DNA from: Clostridiales bacterium
Lineage (GTDB): Bacteria > Bacillota > Clostridia > Christensenellales > Borkfalkiaceae
DNA: 64,000 nucleotides
Direction: 5' to 3'
Assembly (NCBI GenBank): GCA_015055945.1
Contig: SVHH01000003.1
Span: 62,001 to 126,000 of the forward strand
The position numbers were made by a program, and so were the translations under genes. The notes under the pieces were generated by a model, which made no database searches, was not told the origin of the DNA, and saw only the letters and a program-made list of their open reading frames with translations. This document shows positions 33,031 through 42,844 of this stretch, in pieces; position 1 is the first letter of the stretch, and each line of letters opens with the position of its first letter.

Positions 33031-34083
33031 ATGAAGCAAAAAAGTTTTTATGAACAACGTGAAATATCTTGTATTAAACGCCTAAATGCCATAGTTGACG
33101 AACTTCCCTACTTTGTTAGAGACTTCTTTATCGGCGTTGAACTCAGGACGAGTGCGCTTACAAGGCTTAATTACGCGTACGATTTACGCGTTTTCTTTGA
33201 TTTTTTGGCTAAAAAAGTGTTTAAAAAGGAAATTTTAGAGATAGAACTTAAAGATTTAGCCAAATTAGAGTCGTTTGACTTTGAATATTTTTTAAGTTAT
33301 TTAAGCCATTACACCATAAATGATAAAGAAGAACGATGCACTGAAACTGGAAAAGCGAGAAAATTATCCACGCTCAGAGCGTTTTACAAGTATTTTTTCA
33401 ATAGAAACGCACTCCCTGCAAACACTCCTTCTAAGGTTTCTATGCCAAAAATTCATGAAAAAGAGATAATTAGGCTTGATTCAAACGATAAAGTTGATGA
33501 AATTGGAGATATGCTTTATACGGTTGAAACCGGTCAAGGTTTAACTAAAAAACAATTAGCATTTCATAACGCCACAAAACTTCGCGATGCTGCTATTATT
33601 ACCTTATTTTTAGGTACGGGCATTCGTATTAGTGAATTAGTTGGATTAAACACCGATGACGTAGATTTTAACACAAACAGTTTTGTAGTAACAAGAAAAG
33701 GCGGAAATCGTGCTGTTTTATATTTTAACGATGAAGTTGCTTCTGCCCTACACGATTATCTTGACGCAAGACTAAAAGATGAAGATAAAAGCGAGCCCGC
33801 ACTCTTTTTATCGCTCCAAAACCGTAGAATTAGCACTCGTACAGTGCAAGAATTGGTTAAAAAATACGCAAAAATTGTTTCTCCGCTTAAAAAAATTACT
33901 CCACATAAATTAAGAAGTACTTTTGGCACTAATTTATATAAGCAAACTGGCGATATTTACGTCGTAGCCGATTGTTTAGGTCATAAAGACGTAAATACCA
34001 CTAAAAAACATTATGCAGCCATAACAGATGACATAAGAAAAAAAGCGGCAACTGCACTTTCTATAAAAAATGATAAAAATTAG
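33031..34083 (+). CDS. Xer-type tyrosine recombinase (XerS-like)
   Basis: The 350-residue recombinase has an N-terminal core-binding domain (about 25-125) and catalytic residues R199 (GTGIRISEL), K223 (TRKGG), H292-x-x-R295 (PHKLRSTFG), H318 (LGHKD) and nucleophile Y328. Length and the N-terminal extension resemble XerS, the single recombinase that resolves chromosome dimers in streptococci, more than the roughly 300-residue XerC/XerD. It stands alone rather than in an element. The ribosome site is weak (GGTG 8 nt upstream). The 34-bp inverted repeat lies in its leader. Integrase of a decayed element is the alternative. Confidence 0.85.
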   Translation: MKQKSFYEQREISCIKRLNAIVDELPYFVRDFFIGVELRTSALTRLNYAYDLRVFFDFLAKKVFKKEILEIELKDLAKLESFDFEYFLSYLSHYTINDKEERCTETGKARKLSTLRAFYKYFFNRNALPANTPSKVSMPKIHEKEIIRLDSNDKVDEIGDMLYTVETGQGLTKKQLAFHNATKLRDAAIITLFLGTGIRISELVGLNTDDVDFNTNSFVVTRKGGNRAVLYFNDEVASALHDYLDARLKDEDKSEPALFLSLQNRRISTRTVQELVKKYAKIVSPLKKITPHKLRSTFGTNLYKQTGDIYVVADCLGHKDVNTTKKHYAAITDDIRKKAATALSIKNDKN

Positions 34084-34241
34084 CTATTTTCATCAGTAAT
34101 TATCTTGGTAATTTTAATAATTTTATAATTTTTATCGGATTCGATACACTTTCCGCAACTATCACAAATTTTGCTAGGATCTAAGTCGCAAGTATCGTCT
34201 AAAATTTCATCTTCCCTATCTTTTATTTTATCGTAATTCAT
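34080..34241 (-). CDS. Small cysteine-rich protein (53 aa), function unknown
   Basis: The frame encodes 53 residues from ATG with AAGGAG 7 nt upstream, a strong ribosome site. It is acidic at the start (MNYDKIKDREDEILDDT). It has four cysteines, C18 and C26-x-x-C29-x-x-C32 in KICDSCGKC, a metal-binding knuckle or Fe-S-like pattern. It converges on the Xer-like gene with a 4-nt overlap and diverges from lexA. A candidate LexA box lies in the shared upstream region (34280-34291). No homologue was recognised for certain. Confidence 0.75.
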   Translation of the reverse strand: MNYDKIKDREDEILDDTCDLDPSKICDSCGKCIESDKNYKIIKITKIITDENS

Positions 34242-34279
34242 CAATTACTCCTTATTTATATAAATTTTGTAAAAAATAT

Positions 34280-34291
34280 AAACATTTGTTT
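34280..34291. promoter_or_regulatory. Candidate LexA box between lexA and the small Cys gene
   Basis: AAACATTTGTTT has the RAAC-N4-GTTY form of Gram-positive SOS boxes. It overlaps the -35 box of lexA and lies 39 bp before the divergent small gene, so it could make lexA self-regulated and put the small gene in the SOS response. Confidence 0.5.
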
Positions 34292-34318
34292 GACTTTTTA
34301 TAATCTAAATGATACAAT
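34290..34318 (+). promoter_or_regulatory. Sigma-A promoter of lexA
   Basis: TTGACT (34290-34295), a 17-bp spacer and TACAAT (34313-34318). The lexA ATG begins 7 nt after the -10, where transcription is expected to start, and no ribosome site is present, so the mRNA may be leaderless. Confidence 0.7.
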
Positions 34319-34324
34319 GTAATT

Positions 34325-34918
34325 ATGAAAAAAATTGAAGAAAATATCCAAAAAGTATACAATTTCACGGTAGAATTTATTAAAGATAACGGTTTTCCAC
34401 CATCTGTGCGTGAAATTTGTACAAAACTTAATATAAAATCTACCGCAACAGTCTATTCTTATATTGAAAAGTTGAAAGATAAAGGCTTACTTGAAAAATC
34501 GCCCATGAAAAAGCGCGCATTAACACTACCTGGTCGAGCGCAAGATTTTAAAAGAGTTCCCCTACTTGGAACAATTCGCGCGGGCGAACCTATTTATGCG
34601 GTTGAAAATCTCGAAGGTTATTATCCCCTTCCTAAAGAATTTGACACAGGCGGCGATGAATTCGCTTTAAAAGTTAAGGGCGATAGTATGATTAATGCGG
34701 GTATTTTTGAAGGCGACGTTATTATCGTCAATAAACAAAGCGTTGCATCAAACGGTGAAATAGTCGTTGCCCTTGTTGATGATTCAGCAACCGTTAAGCG
34801 TTTTTATAAGCGTAACAGCAAAATTATTCTTCACCCCGAAAACGATCACATGGACGACATGATTTTTTCTAACGTTGTAATTCTAGGCGTTGTTAAAGGT
34901 TTAATGAGAAAATTCTAA
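34325..34918 (+). CDS. lexA: LexA SOS repressor
   Basis: LexA represses DNA-damage genes and cleaves itself when RecA is active. The 197-residue protein has a winged helix (about 1-70, PSVREICTKLNIKSTATVYSYIEKL), the scissile A86-G87 in GTIRAGEP, catalytic S121 (KGDSMINAGI) and K158 (SATVKRF). No ribosome site is seen before ATG. A strong terminator follows. It lies next to the mutSL repair operon, as in many Clostridia. Confidence 0.96.
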   Translation: MKKIEENIQKVYNFTVEFIKDNGFPPSVREICTKLNIKSTATVYSYIEKLKDKGLLEKSPMKKRALTLPGRAQDFKRVPLLGTIRAGEPIYAVENLEGYYPLPKEFDTGGDEFALKVKGDSMINAGIFEGDVIIVNKQSVASNGEIVVALVDDSATVKRFYKRNSKIILHPENDHMDDMIFSNVVILGVVKGLMRKF

Positions 34919-34923
34919 TATTT

Positions 34924-34953
34924 ATCCCCATCTTAATTGATGGGGATTTTTTA
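34924..34953. terminator. Terminator after lexA
   Basis: ATCCCCATC and GATGGGGAT form a 9-bp stem with loop TTAATT and a T run. The ynbB-like gene converges and ends directly after it. Confidence 0.9.
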
Positions 34954-36165
34954 TTATAAATTTAAGTTTTTAAGTGCAAGTTTGCAATGCTCGTAAGTTA
35001 ATCCGCCTTGCATATAAGCAATATACGGCGGTTTAATGGGCGCATCAGCCGAAAGTTCAATAGAAGAACCTTGAACGAAGCAACCCGCAGCCATAATAAC
35101 TTCATCAACGTATCCAGGCATAGCCCAAGGAAGTGCGTCAACGTGGCTGTCTATCGGTGAATTTCTTTGAATATTTTGAATAAATTTGATTAAATCTTTA
35201 TCGTTGCCAAATTTTATTGCGCGGATAATATCTCTAGGTAATTCATCAGTTTTAGGGGAAGTTTCATAGCCCAGTTTTTCTAAAACCTTACCAAATAACA
35301 TTGAGCCTTTTACTGCTTGCAATACAATGTGCGGCGCAATAAAAAGTCCTTGGTAAAAATATTGATATCCAAACGCATAAGAACCAACTTCGCCTCCGAT
35401 AGACGGTGCTGTAAGTCTATTTTGTACGAGCGTAACGTATCTTTCATCCCCCGCGATATAACCACCAGTAGGAGCGATTCCGCCACCTAAGTTCTTAATC
35501 ATCGAACCGGCTAAAAGGTTTACACCAACTTCAGTAGGTTCTCTTTTTTCAATAAATTCGCCGTAACAGTTATCGAGCATTATGCAGCCGTCAAAGCCTA
35601 ATTCCTTAACTGTGTCAACACCTTCTTTAATTTCATCAATAGATAAAGCGTTGCGCCATTCGTATCCCCTAGAACGTTGCATATAAACCATTTTGGGCGC
35701 GCCGTTTTTAGTAAAATAATCTTTGATTGCATTTTTATCAATTTTTCCATCGACAAGGTTAATGCATTCAAATTCAATACCATAATCTTTAAGCGAGCCG
35801 ATATTTTCGCCGTAAATTATATCGTGAAGAGTATCGTAAGGTGTTCCAGTAATGCATACTGCTTTATCGCCGGGCATTAATATCCCGAATAAACACAATG
35901 AAAGCGCGTGTGTGCCCGATGCAATTGTCGGTGAACAAATTGCTTTCTCTGCCTTAAAAATATCTGCAACAACTAAATTTAGAGTATCTCTACCGTCATC
36001 GCCGTATCCATAACCGTTTGTGCCAGTAAAATGTCTTAAAGCAAGGCGGTTTTTTTGAAAAGCACTTAAAACTTTTTCTTGATTAAAGAGTGCAACGTCT
36101 TCAAAATGTTTGAAATTTTCTTGTAATTCTTGTTCGCTTGTTTCAATAAGTTTGTAATCAATCAT
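34954..36165 (-). CDS. Methionine gamma-lyase-like PLP enzyme (YnbB / 'aluminium resistance' family)
   Basis: The 403-residue PLP enzyme belongs to the Met_gamma_lyase / YnbB family of the Cys/Met lyase fold. The PLP lysine lies in AGSMIKNLGGGIAPTGGYIAG. The N-terminal GYGYGDDGRDTL and SPTIASGTHALSLCLFGIL are typical. The substrate in vivo is not known. It overlaps miaA by 8 nt at the end of the miaB-mutS-mutL-miaA operon. In Bacillus, hfq and hflX come between miaA and ynbB; they are absent here. Confidence 0.88.
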   Translation of the reverse strand: MIDYKLIETSEQELQENFKHFEDVALFNQEKVLSAFQKNRLALRHFTGTNGYGYGDDGRDTLNLVVADIFKAEKAICSPTIASGTHALSLCLFGILMPGDKAVCITGTPYDTLHDIIYGENIGSLKDYGIEFECINLVDGKIDKNAIKDYFTKNGAPKMVYMQRSRGYEWRNALSIDEIKEGVDTVKELGFDGCIMLDNCYGEFIEKREPTEVGVNLLAGSMIKNLGGGIAPTGGYIAGDERYVTLVQNRLTAPSIGGEVGSYAFGYQYFYQGLFIAPHIVLQAVKGSMLFGKVLEKLGYETSPKTDELPRDIIRAIKFGNDKDLIKFIQNIQRNSPIDSHVDALPWAMPGYVDEVIMAAGCFVQGSSIELSADAPIKPPYIAYMQGGLTYEHCKLALKNLNL

Positions 36166-37087
36166 TTGTAAAATCCTTTAATATTGTCGCTGTCATATTT
36201 TCAATTGAACTTGGATCAAGATTTATTAAACCATCTATTCTCTTAAAAAAGGTAATTTGCCTTTTTGCATAATGACGTGTATTTAATTTTATGGTTTCTA
36301 TTGCTTGATCTAACGTAATATTACCGTCAAAATATTCCAAAATTTCTTTATAGCCTATACCCTGCATGCATTGATTTGATCTGTCAATACCGCTATTTAA
36401 CAGCCCTTTAATTTCGTCAATTAAACCGCCCTTCACCATAATGTCGACACGACTGTTAATTCTCTCGTATAAAACTTCACGAGGGTGATTTATTGTGTAT
36501 GCTAAATAATCATATTTAGGGGTGAAATCATCTTTAATATCAGATTTTTTGCAACCGTTTTCATATATTTCAAGCGCACGAATAACGCGCTTTAAATCGT
36601 TATAATGAAGTTTTTGTGCGCTCTCAGGATCAACTTCTTTCAAAATATTATAAACAAACTCGTTTCCATTTTGTTGGGCGAGTTTTTTATATTTTTCACG
36701 AACTTCAGCATTATCGTTGCCGTTGCCGTAAGATAAATCATACAAAAGCGAGTTGATATAAAATCCAGTACCGCCACATATAATGGGTATTTTCCCTTCG
36801 TTTATAAGATTTTTTAGGATTGGTTCTGCAAGGTTTTTATAATCGCTTACAGTAAAATTTTCATCCGCATTTACAACGTCAATCATATGATGTTTAACGC
36901 CTTGCATTTCCATTTCGTCGGGCTTAGCAGTGCCTATGTTTAACCCTTTATAAATGTACATAGAATCGGCGGAAATAACTTCTGAATTAAGTTTTTTTGC
37001 AACTTCTACAGCAAGCGCGGTTTTACCCGATGCCGTAGGTCCACAAATGATAATAATTTTAGGTTTTAGACTATTCTTTTGAACCAT
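36158..37087 (-). CDS. miaA: tRNA dimethylallyltransferase
   Basis: MiaA adds a dimethylallyl group to A37 of tRNAs reading codons that start with U. The 309-residue protein has the P-loop GPTASGKT (16-23), DSMYIYKGLNIGTAKP of the DMAPP site, and the C-terminal QCMQGIGYKEI and RHYAKRQITFFKR. The ATG lies inside the end of mutL (22-nt overlap). MiaB, which modifies its product further, is encoded upstream in the same operon. Confidence 0.96.
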   Translation of the reverse strand: MVQKNSLKPKIIIICGPTASGKTALAVEVAKKLNSEVISADSMYIYKGLNIGTAKPDEMEMQGVKHHMIDVVNADENFTVSDYKNLAEPILKNLINEGKIPIICGGTGFYINSLLYDLSYGNGNDNAEVREKYKKLAQQNGNEFVYNILKEVDPESAQKLHYNDLKRVIRALEIYENGCKKSDIKDDFTPKYDYLAYTINHPREVLYERINSRVDIMVKGGLIDEIKGLLNSGIDRSNQCMQGIGYKEILEYFDGNITLDQAIETIKLNTRHYAKRQITFFKRIDGLINLDPSSIENMTATILKDFTND

Positions 37088-38940
37088 TTGTCAATTTCCA
37101 TTCTGCTAATTTTAATCGCTACGGGCCTGCCGTGCGGACATTTTAAGCCGAGATTATTTTTTAGTTTTTCAGTCAATGCTTCTATTTCAAGCCCGCTTAA
37201 CTTATCACCAGATTTTATTGCTGATTTACACGCTTTTTGCGCTAATTTTTCTTTTAATAAGTCATTTACCGAAAGTGATTTTAACGTTTCTATTTCAGTC
37301 AAAATATCATTAAAGAACGAAGTTATATTCATTTCGGTTAAAAATGAAGGAACTGAAGATATTTTTAATGCGTTTTTGCCAAATTCTTCTAGTTCTATTC
37401 CCATTTCATTTAATGCTGACGATTTAGAGATTAAAAAGTCATACTCTTGGTTATTTACGTTTAAAACAAAAGGCACGAGTAATGGTTGTTTAACGACTTC
37501 ATGATTTTTGAGTGCATCGTTTAATTTATCGAATAATATGCGTTCGTGTGCTGCGTGTTGGTCTACAAAGTATAAATCTACACCGTCTTCAAAAATCATA
37601 AATGTGTTTAAAGCTTGTCCTATATAAGTTAAATCTTTTTCAATGGTTATAGTTTGTTGTTCAGCAGCCGCTTTTTTCTTTTCTAAACTTTCTAAAAATG
37701 CTTTATTTTCAGCAAAAATATCTGTAACTGAAGACTGTTTCAAGCCGTCGTCTACACTAACTTTTGTGCTTGATATGGATTTTGCACCACTATCACAAAA
37801 AGTAAGTTTATCAAACTTTTTCATTTCAGATATTTCGTTCTTAAAGTTATCGATTTCCTTCTTTAAGTCATTATGTTTAACATAATCTTTTGTGAATAAA
37901 TCAGTATTTTGCTGATAATTGTTTGATTTTTGCGAAACTATATTCAACGCTTCACTACTGCCGTCTAAAACTTTAGTTATTACAGAGTATAACGAGCCGT
38001 AAATTACTTGATTATTAGCAAAGCGTACGTCTAATTTATTAGGATGCACGTTTACGTCCACTATTTCAGTAGGAATTGTTAAAGATAAAACGTAAAAAGG
38101 ATATTGGCGCTTCATCATATAAGGTGAATACGCATTAGAAATTGCTGAAGATATGGTTTGGTTAACAACATATCTTCCATTAACAAACACCGACTGATAA
38201 CTTCTATTCCCTTTTGAGAAGTTGTTTTTGCCTAAATATCCACTTATTTTAATGCCATTTTTTACTACGTCAACAAAATGGCTATTATTAATTGCGTCAA
38301 CACCATAGATACAAACAACGGCAGACTCAAATCCATCACCAAAGGACTGATAGATTACCTTATCGTTGGCCGTGTATTTAAATGAGATATCGGGGTTCGA
38401 TAAAATAAAGCGTGCAACAGTCGAAGAAATTTCATTTTCTTCAGATCTAACAGACTTTAAAAATTTTTCTCTTGCTGGTGTATTAAAAAATAAATTATTG
38501 ACTTTAATAACCGTTCCGTCTACTGCGCCGCAATCTTCTGTTTTTACGTTTTCCCCACCTTCAGCACTAATTTTTGCGCCGTCTTCTTGGTTTTTAGGTT
38601 TAGAAATAATGGTAATTTTAGACACAGATGCAATCGAGGCTAAGGCTTCACCCCTAAAACCTAAAGAAGTAATATTATCAAGGTCGCTAAGATTGGATAT
38701 TTTACTCGTAGCGTGTGACATAAGAGCCTTAGGTAGATCTTCTTTTTCTATACCTGACCCGTTATCAGTAATTACAATTGATGAAATTCCGCCATCAACA
38801 ACGTCAATTTGGATAGAAGTAGCCCCAGCATCTATTGAATTTTCAACCAACTCTTTAACTACAGAGAATGGACGCTCAACCACTTCGCCCGCCGCTATTC
38901 TGTTGTATATTCGGCTTGATAATAAATTAATTTTGCCCAT
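37066..38940 (-). CDS. mutL: DNA mismatch repair protein MutL
   Basis: The 624-residue protein couples MutS mismatch recognition to strand cutting. The N-terminal GHKL ATPase has ELVENSIDAGA, TDNGSGI and LGFRGEALASI. A variable linker lies at about 335-430. The C-terminal domain has the endonuclease motif DQHAAHE and CPHGRP, so it should be a nicking MutL as in bacteria without MutH. AAAGGAT precedes ATG, 2 nt after mutS. Confidence 0.96.
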   Translation of the reverse strand: MGKINLLSSRIYNRIAAGEVVERPFSVVKELVENSIDAGATSIQIDVVDGGISSIVITDNGSGIEKEDLPKALMSHATSKISNLSDLDNITSLGFRGEALASIASVSKITIISKPKNQEDGAKISAEGGENVKTEDCGAVDGTVIKVNNLFFNTPAREKFLKSVRSEENEISSTVARFILSNPDISFKYTANDKVIYQSFGDGFESAVVCIYGVDAINNSHFVDVVKNGIKISGYLGKNNFSKGNRSYQSVFVNGRYVVNQTISSAISNAYSPYMMKRQYPFYVLSLTIPTEIVDVNVHPNKLDVRFANNQVIYGSLYSVITKVLDGSSEALNIVSQKSNNYQQNTDLFTKDYVKHNDLKKEIDNFKNEISEMKKFDKLTFCDSGAKSISSTKVSVDDGLKQSSVTDIFAENKAFLESLEKKKAAAEQQTITIEKDLTYIGQALNTFMIFEDGVDLYFVDQHAAHERILFDKLNDALKNHEVVKQPLLVPFVLNVNNQEYDFLISKSSALNEMGIELEEFGKNALKISSVPSFLTEMNITSFFNDILTEIETLKSLSVNDLLKEKLAQKACKSAIKSGDKLSGLEIEALTEKLKNNLGLKCPHGRPVAIKISRMEIDKWFKRIV

Positions 38941-38942
38941 AT

Positions 38943-41513
38943 TTATCCTTTGATTTTTTCTTGTAAATCACTAAGAATCGTGAATGCTTGCATCGGAGAA
39001 AGATTGTTTATGTCTAAATCTTTAATAATTCTTTCTACTTCACTTTTATTTTCTACTATTTTATCTTCAGTGTATGTTGAAGAAGTTTTTACTTGAGACT
39101 TCTCTAAACTATTTAAAATTGTTTTTGCTCTTTGAGTTATTTCTTTACCAACACCCGCAAGGTCGGCGACTTCAATACCAAAACTTCTATTGGCCCCGCC
39201 GCGCATAATTTTACGCAAGAAAACAATTCCGCCAGCCATTTCTTTTACGGTTACTTTATAATTCTTAACACCATCAAGCGTTCCCTCAAGTTCGGTAAGT
39301 TCGTGATAATGTGTTGCAAATAAAGTTTTAGCACCAATTTTATTTGTAACGTATTCTACAACCGCCCAAGCAATGCTCAAGCCGTCATAAGTACTAGTTC
39401 CTCTACCGATTTCGTCAAGAATTATAAGGCTATTTTTAGTAGCGTTATGCACGATGTTTGATACTTCAGTCATTTCAACCATAAAAGTACTTTGATCTGA
39501 AATAAGGTTATCACTTGCTCCTATTCTAGTAAAAATCTTATCGGTAAGTGGTATTTCAGCCGATTTTGCGGGCACAAAAGAACCGATGTGTGCCATTAGG
39601 GTAATTAATGCAACTTGACGCATAAACGTGCTCTTACCCGCCATATTCGGACCGGTTAATATCATCATTCGGTTTTCATCACCGTCAAGCAAACAATCGT
39701 TTGGAACAAAGCGTTGTTTTGAAGTTTTTTCAACGACTGGATGACGAGAATCAACTAAATTTAGTCTGCCGTTTTCATTTAAGATTTCAGGTCTAACAAA
39801 AAAATTTTCACGTGCAACTCTTGCTAGAGATAAAATTACGTCAAGATCAGCAAGCGCGTCGGCAGTTTGATGAAACGATGATATTTGCGCGCTTAAATAT
39901 TCTTTAATTTCATTATAAATTTCTGCTTCTAATTGAAGAGATTTTTCTTCACTAGATAAAATTTTATATTCAATTTCTTTTAGTTCTTCGGTTATGTATC
40001 TTTCTGCATTAGCAAGCGTTTGACGGCGTTGATAATTGTAAGGAACTTTATCTTTAAACGAATTCGTAACTTCGATATAGTAGCCAAATACGCGGTTATA
40101 ACCTATACGAAGGTTTTTGATACCAGTCTTTTCACGCTCTCTATTTTCAATTTCAGCAATACAAGCCTTGCTGTTTTTCCCAAAAGAACGGAGTTCATCT
40201 AGTTCTTTATTATAACCCTTTTTAATATACTCGCCGTCTTTCATGTTTGCAGGTGGTTCATCGCTAATGGCGTTATTAAGTAGTTCAACCGTTGCGCCAA
40301 AATCACCTAATGCGTCTGATATATCACTTATAAATTGAGACGTAATACCGAGAAGTTGAAACTTTATGCTAGGCAAAATCTCAAGCGATTTTCTTAGTGA
40401 AACACAGTCTTTTGGTAACAAATTACCGTTGGAAATTTTACCGGCTAATCTCCCAACGTCGCGAACGGATGAAAGTAGGTTAATAACACCTTCGCGAATT
40501 AACGTGTTGTTATAAAAACACTCTACACCGTCTAAACGATAGTTGATTTTTGCTATGTCATTTAAGGGTGATAATATCCAACTCTGAAGTTTTCTCGCCC
40601 CCATACTCGTTTTGGTTTTATCAAGCAACCATAAAAGTGAGCCATATCTTTTTCCATCTCTAAGTGTTTTAACGAGTTCGAGATTTCTAACAGCGTTAAC
40701 GTCGAGCATCATAAACTCGTCGTTATTTTCTTTTTTAATGGAGTTAATGTTAATAAGCGCGTGTTTTTGTGTTTCTTTCAAATAAGAAATAAGTGCGCCA
40801 CAACAACAAATACACTCAGGCGCATTTTCTAACCCAAAAGGTTCTAGCGTCAAAGTATTAAACTGACATTCTAAAGCAGTTCTAGCGTTTGCTAAATTAA
40901 ATTCACTTTCAGCAAGATATGAAAATTTAGGTAATACGCCGTGTTCAACAAGTGGTGAAGAATTCATAATTTCAGCCGCTTGTTTGTTAGAAACGATTTC
41001 TACAGGAGAAACCTTAACTAACTCGTCAATTAGTTCTGAAACGGCAAATTTACCGCTAAAATTCTTAGTATAGAACTCGCCTGTTGTTATATCAACCCAA
41101 GCAAGCGCGCATTTATCAGAGTTCAAGTACACTGAACACAAAAAGTTATTTGTTCGATCATCGATAAGTTCGTTATTAATAACAGTACCAGCGGTTACGA
41201 TTTTAATAACATCCCTTTTAACGAGTTCTTTTCCGCCCGCTTCGCTAAGTTGTTCACAAATTGCAACCTTTTCGCCTAAAGAAACTAATTTTGCAATGTA
41301 ATTATCAGCAGCGTGAAATGGAACGCCGCACATAGGTGCGCGTTCTTCTAAACCGCAATCTCTACCCGTTAATGTTAAATCTAACATAGCGGATGCTTTA
41401 ACTGCGTCATCAAAAAACATTTCGTAAAAGTCGCCAAGCCTATAAAAAATAATACAGTCTTTATGCTTTTCTTTTATTTGTAAATAATGTTGCATCATTG
41501 GTGAAAGTGCCAT
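38943..41513 (-). CDS. mutS: DNA mismatch repair protein MutS
   Basis: The 856-residue MutS recognises mismatches. The N-terminus has IIFYRLGDFYEMFFDDA with the F-x-E mismatch wedge typical of MutS1 (FYEMF). The ATPase has Walker A GPNMAGKSTFM, DLISDQSTFMVEM and LDEIGRGTSTYDG, with ATHYHEL. Length is normal. It starts 1 nt after miaB stop; AGGGG lies 12 nt upstream of ATG. Confidence 0.97.
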   Translation of the reverse strand: MALSPMMQHYLQIKEKHKDCIIFYRLGDFYEMFFDDAVKASAMLDLTLTGRDCGLEERAPMCGVPFHAADNYIAKLVSLGEKVAICEQLSEAGGKELVKRDVIKIVTAGTVINNELIDDRTNNFLCSVYLNSDKCALAWVDITTGEFYTKNFSGKFAVSELIDELVKVSPVEIVSNKQAAEIMNSSPLVEHGVLPKFSYLAESEFNLANARTALECQFNTLTLEPFGLENAPECICCCGALISYLKETQKHALININSIKKENNDEFMMLDVNAVRNLELVKTLRDGKRYGSLLWLLDKTKTSMGARKLQSWILSPLNDIAKINYRLDGVECFYNNTLIREGVINLLSSVRDVGRLAGKISNGNLLPKDCVSLRKSLEILPSIKFQLLGITSQFISDISDALGDFGATVELLNNAISDEPPANMKDGEYIKKGYNKELDELRSFGKNSKACIAEIENREREKTGIKNLRIGYNRVFGYYIEVTNSFKDKVPYNYQRRQTLANAERYITEELKEIEYKILSSEEKSLQLEAEIYNEIKEYLSAQISSFHQTADALADLDVILSLARVARENFFVRPEILNENGRLNLVDSRHPVVEKTSKQRFVPNDCLLDGDENRMMILTGPNMAGKSTFMRQVALITLMAHIGSFVPAKSAEIPLTDKIFTRIGASDNLISDQSTFMVEMTEVSNIVHNATKNSLIILDEIGRGTSTYDGLSIAWAVVEYVTNKIGAKTLFATHYHELTELEGTLDGVKNYKVTVKEMAGGIVFLRKIMRGGANRSFGIEVADLAGVGKEITQRAKTILNSLEKSQVKTSSTYTEDKIVENKSEVERIIKDLDINNLSPMQAFTILSDLQEKIKG

Positions 41514-41514
41514 A

Positions 41515-42837
41515 TTAAACTAATTCCCCTATTAAAGAAATACCGCCGGTTTTAGTGATTTTAACGTCAACGAATTGTCCAATTAAATCAGTTTCGCTCT
41601 TAAAGTAAGCCATTCTACCGTAAGTGTCGCGTCCTAAATACATACCCTTTTTATCATCAAAACCTTCACAGAGTATTTGAACTGTTTTATTAAGATATGT
41701 TTCCGACTGTTTTCTATTAGTTTCGTTTTGCAAATCGATAAGTTTCATTATTCGTGTTTTTGAAATTTCTTCATCAACTTGCCCGTCCATTTTGGCTGCG
41801 GGCGTGCCGTCGCGCTTAGAATAAATAAACGTAAACGCACCAGCAAAACCCACTTGTTTTACAAGGTCAACCGTATCTAAGAAATCTTCTTCAGTTTCAG
41901 TCGGAAAACCAACCATTATGTCTGTCGTAATAGAAACGTCAGGAATATATTGACGTAATAATTTAACTTTTTCTAAATAATCTTCTCTAGTATATTTGCG
42001 GTTCATAAGTTTTAATATTCTATTTGAACCGGCTTGCACTGGAAGATGCACGGTTTTGCACGCTTTTTTACTTACGCTTATCGCTCGAATTAAATCTTCA
42101 TTAAAGTCTTTTGGGTGGTTTGTCATAAAGCGCAAACGGAAGTCCCCTTCAATTTTGGAAACTTCTTCAATTAGTTTTGCAAAACTTGTGTTTTCAAGGT
42201 CTTTTCCGTAAGAGTTAACGTTTTGACCGAGTAAAGTAATTTCTTTATAACCTTGCTTTACTAAATCTTTACATTCTTTAAGTATATTTTCCATACTTCT
42301 GCTGCGTTCTCTACCGCGTACGTAAGGAACTATACAGTAAGTGCAAAAATTATTGCAGCCGTAAGTAATGTTTACCCAAGCATTAGGAAAACTAGTACGA
42401 GTCTTGGGTGTTCCTTCAATAATTTCCCCTTCCTTTTCATCAACGGCAATCAAGGTCTTTTTTTGTGAAAGTTTTTTCTCTAACAGTTCCTTAAAACGCT
42501 CTAAATTATGTGTGCCGAAAATAATATCGACAAACGGAAACATTTCATGAAGTTTTTGTGCAAAACCAGGCTGCTGAGTCATACACCCGCCAACAGCAAT
42601 GATTAAATCTTTCTTTTGTTTCTTAAGTTTTTTAAGCGCACCGATATTGCCTTCCGCTCTATCTTCAGCATTTTCTCTAATGCAGCAAGTGTTGAATACG
42701 ATTATATCCGCATCAACTTCGCTATTAGTTGCCGAATAACCCAATTCAGTCAAAATACCTGCAATTTTTTCAGATTCATGCAAGTTCATTTGACAGCCGT
42801 ATGTAATTATATAATATTTCTTTAAACAATTATCCAT
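41515..42837 (-). CDS. miaB: tRNA methylthiotransferase MiaB
   Basis: MiaB adds a methylthio group to i6A37, the product of MiaA. The 440-residue radical-SAM enzyme has the N-terminal MTTase cysteines C15, C51 and C85, the radical-SAM C161-x3-C165-x2-C168 (YGCNNFCTYCIVPYVRGRERSR) and a C-terminal TRAM domain (about 375-440). It heads the miaB-mutS-mutL-miaA-ynbB operon. No ribosome site precedes the ATG, which lies 7 nt after the -10 box. Confidence 0.96.
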   Translation of the reverse strand: MDNCLKKYYIITYGCQMNLHESEKIAGILTELGYSATNSEVDADIIVFNTCCIRENAEDRAEGNIGALKKLKKQKKDLIIAVGGCMTQQPGFAQKLHEMFPFVDIIFGTHNLERFKELLEKKLSQKKTLIAVDEKEGEIIEGTPKTRTSFPNAWVNITYGCNNFCTYCIVPYVRGRERSRSMENILKECKDLVKQGYKEITLLGQNVNSYGKDLENTSFAKLIEEVSKIEGDFRLRFMTNHPKDFNEDLIRAISVSKKACKTVHLPVQAGSNRILKLMNRKYTREDYLEKVKLLRQYIPDVSITTDIMVGFPTETEEDFLDTVDLVKQVGFAGAFTFIYSKRDGTPAAKMDGQVDEEISKTRIMKLIDLQNETNRKQSETYLNKTVQILCEGFDDKKGMYLGRDTYGRMAYFKSETDLIGQFVDVKITKTGGISLIGELV

Positions 42838-42844
42838 ACTACAT

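Noticed and set aside
38366..38953. 195-codon plus-strand frame inside mutL
   Set aside because: It is antisense to a fully conserved MutL ATPase domain, with no ribosome site or protein-like composition.
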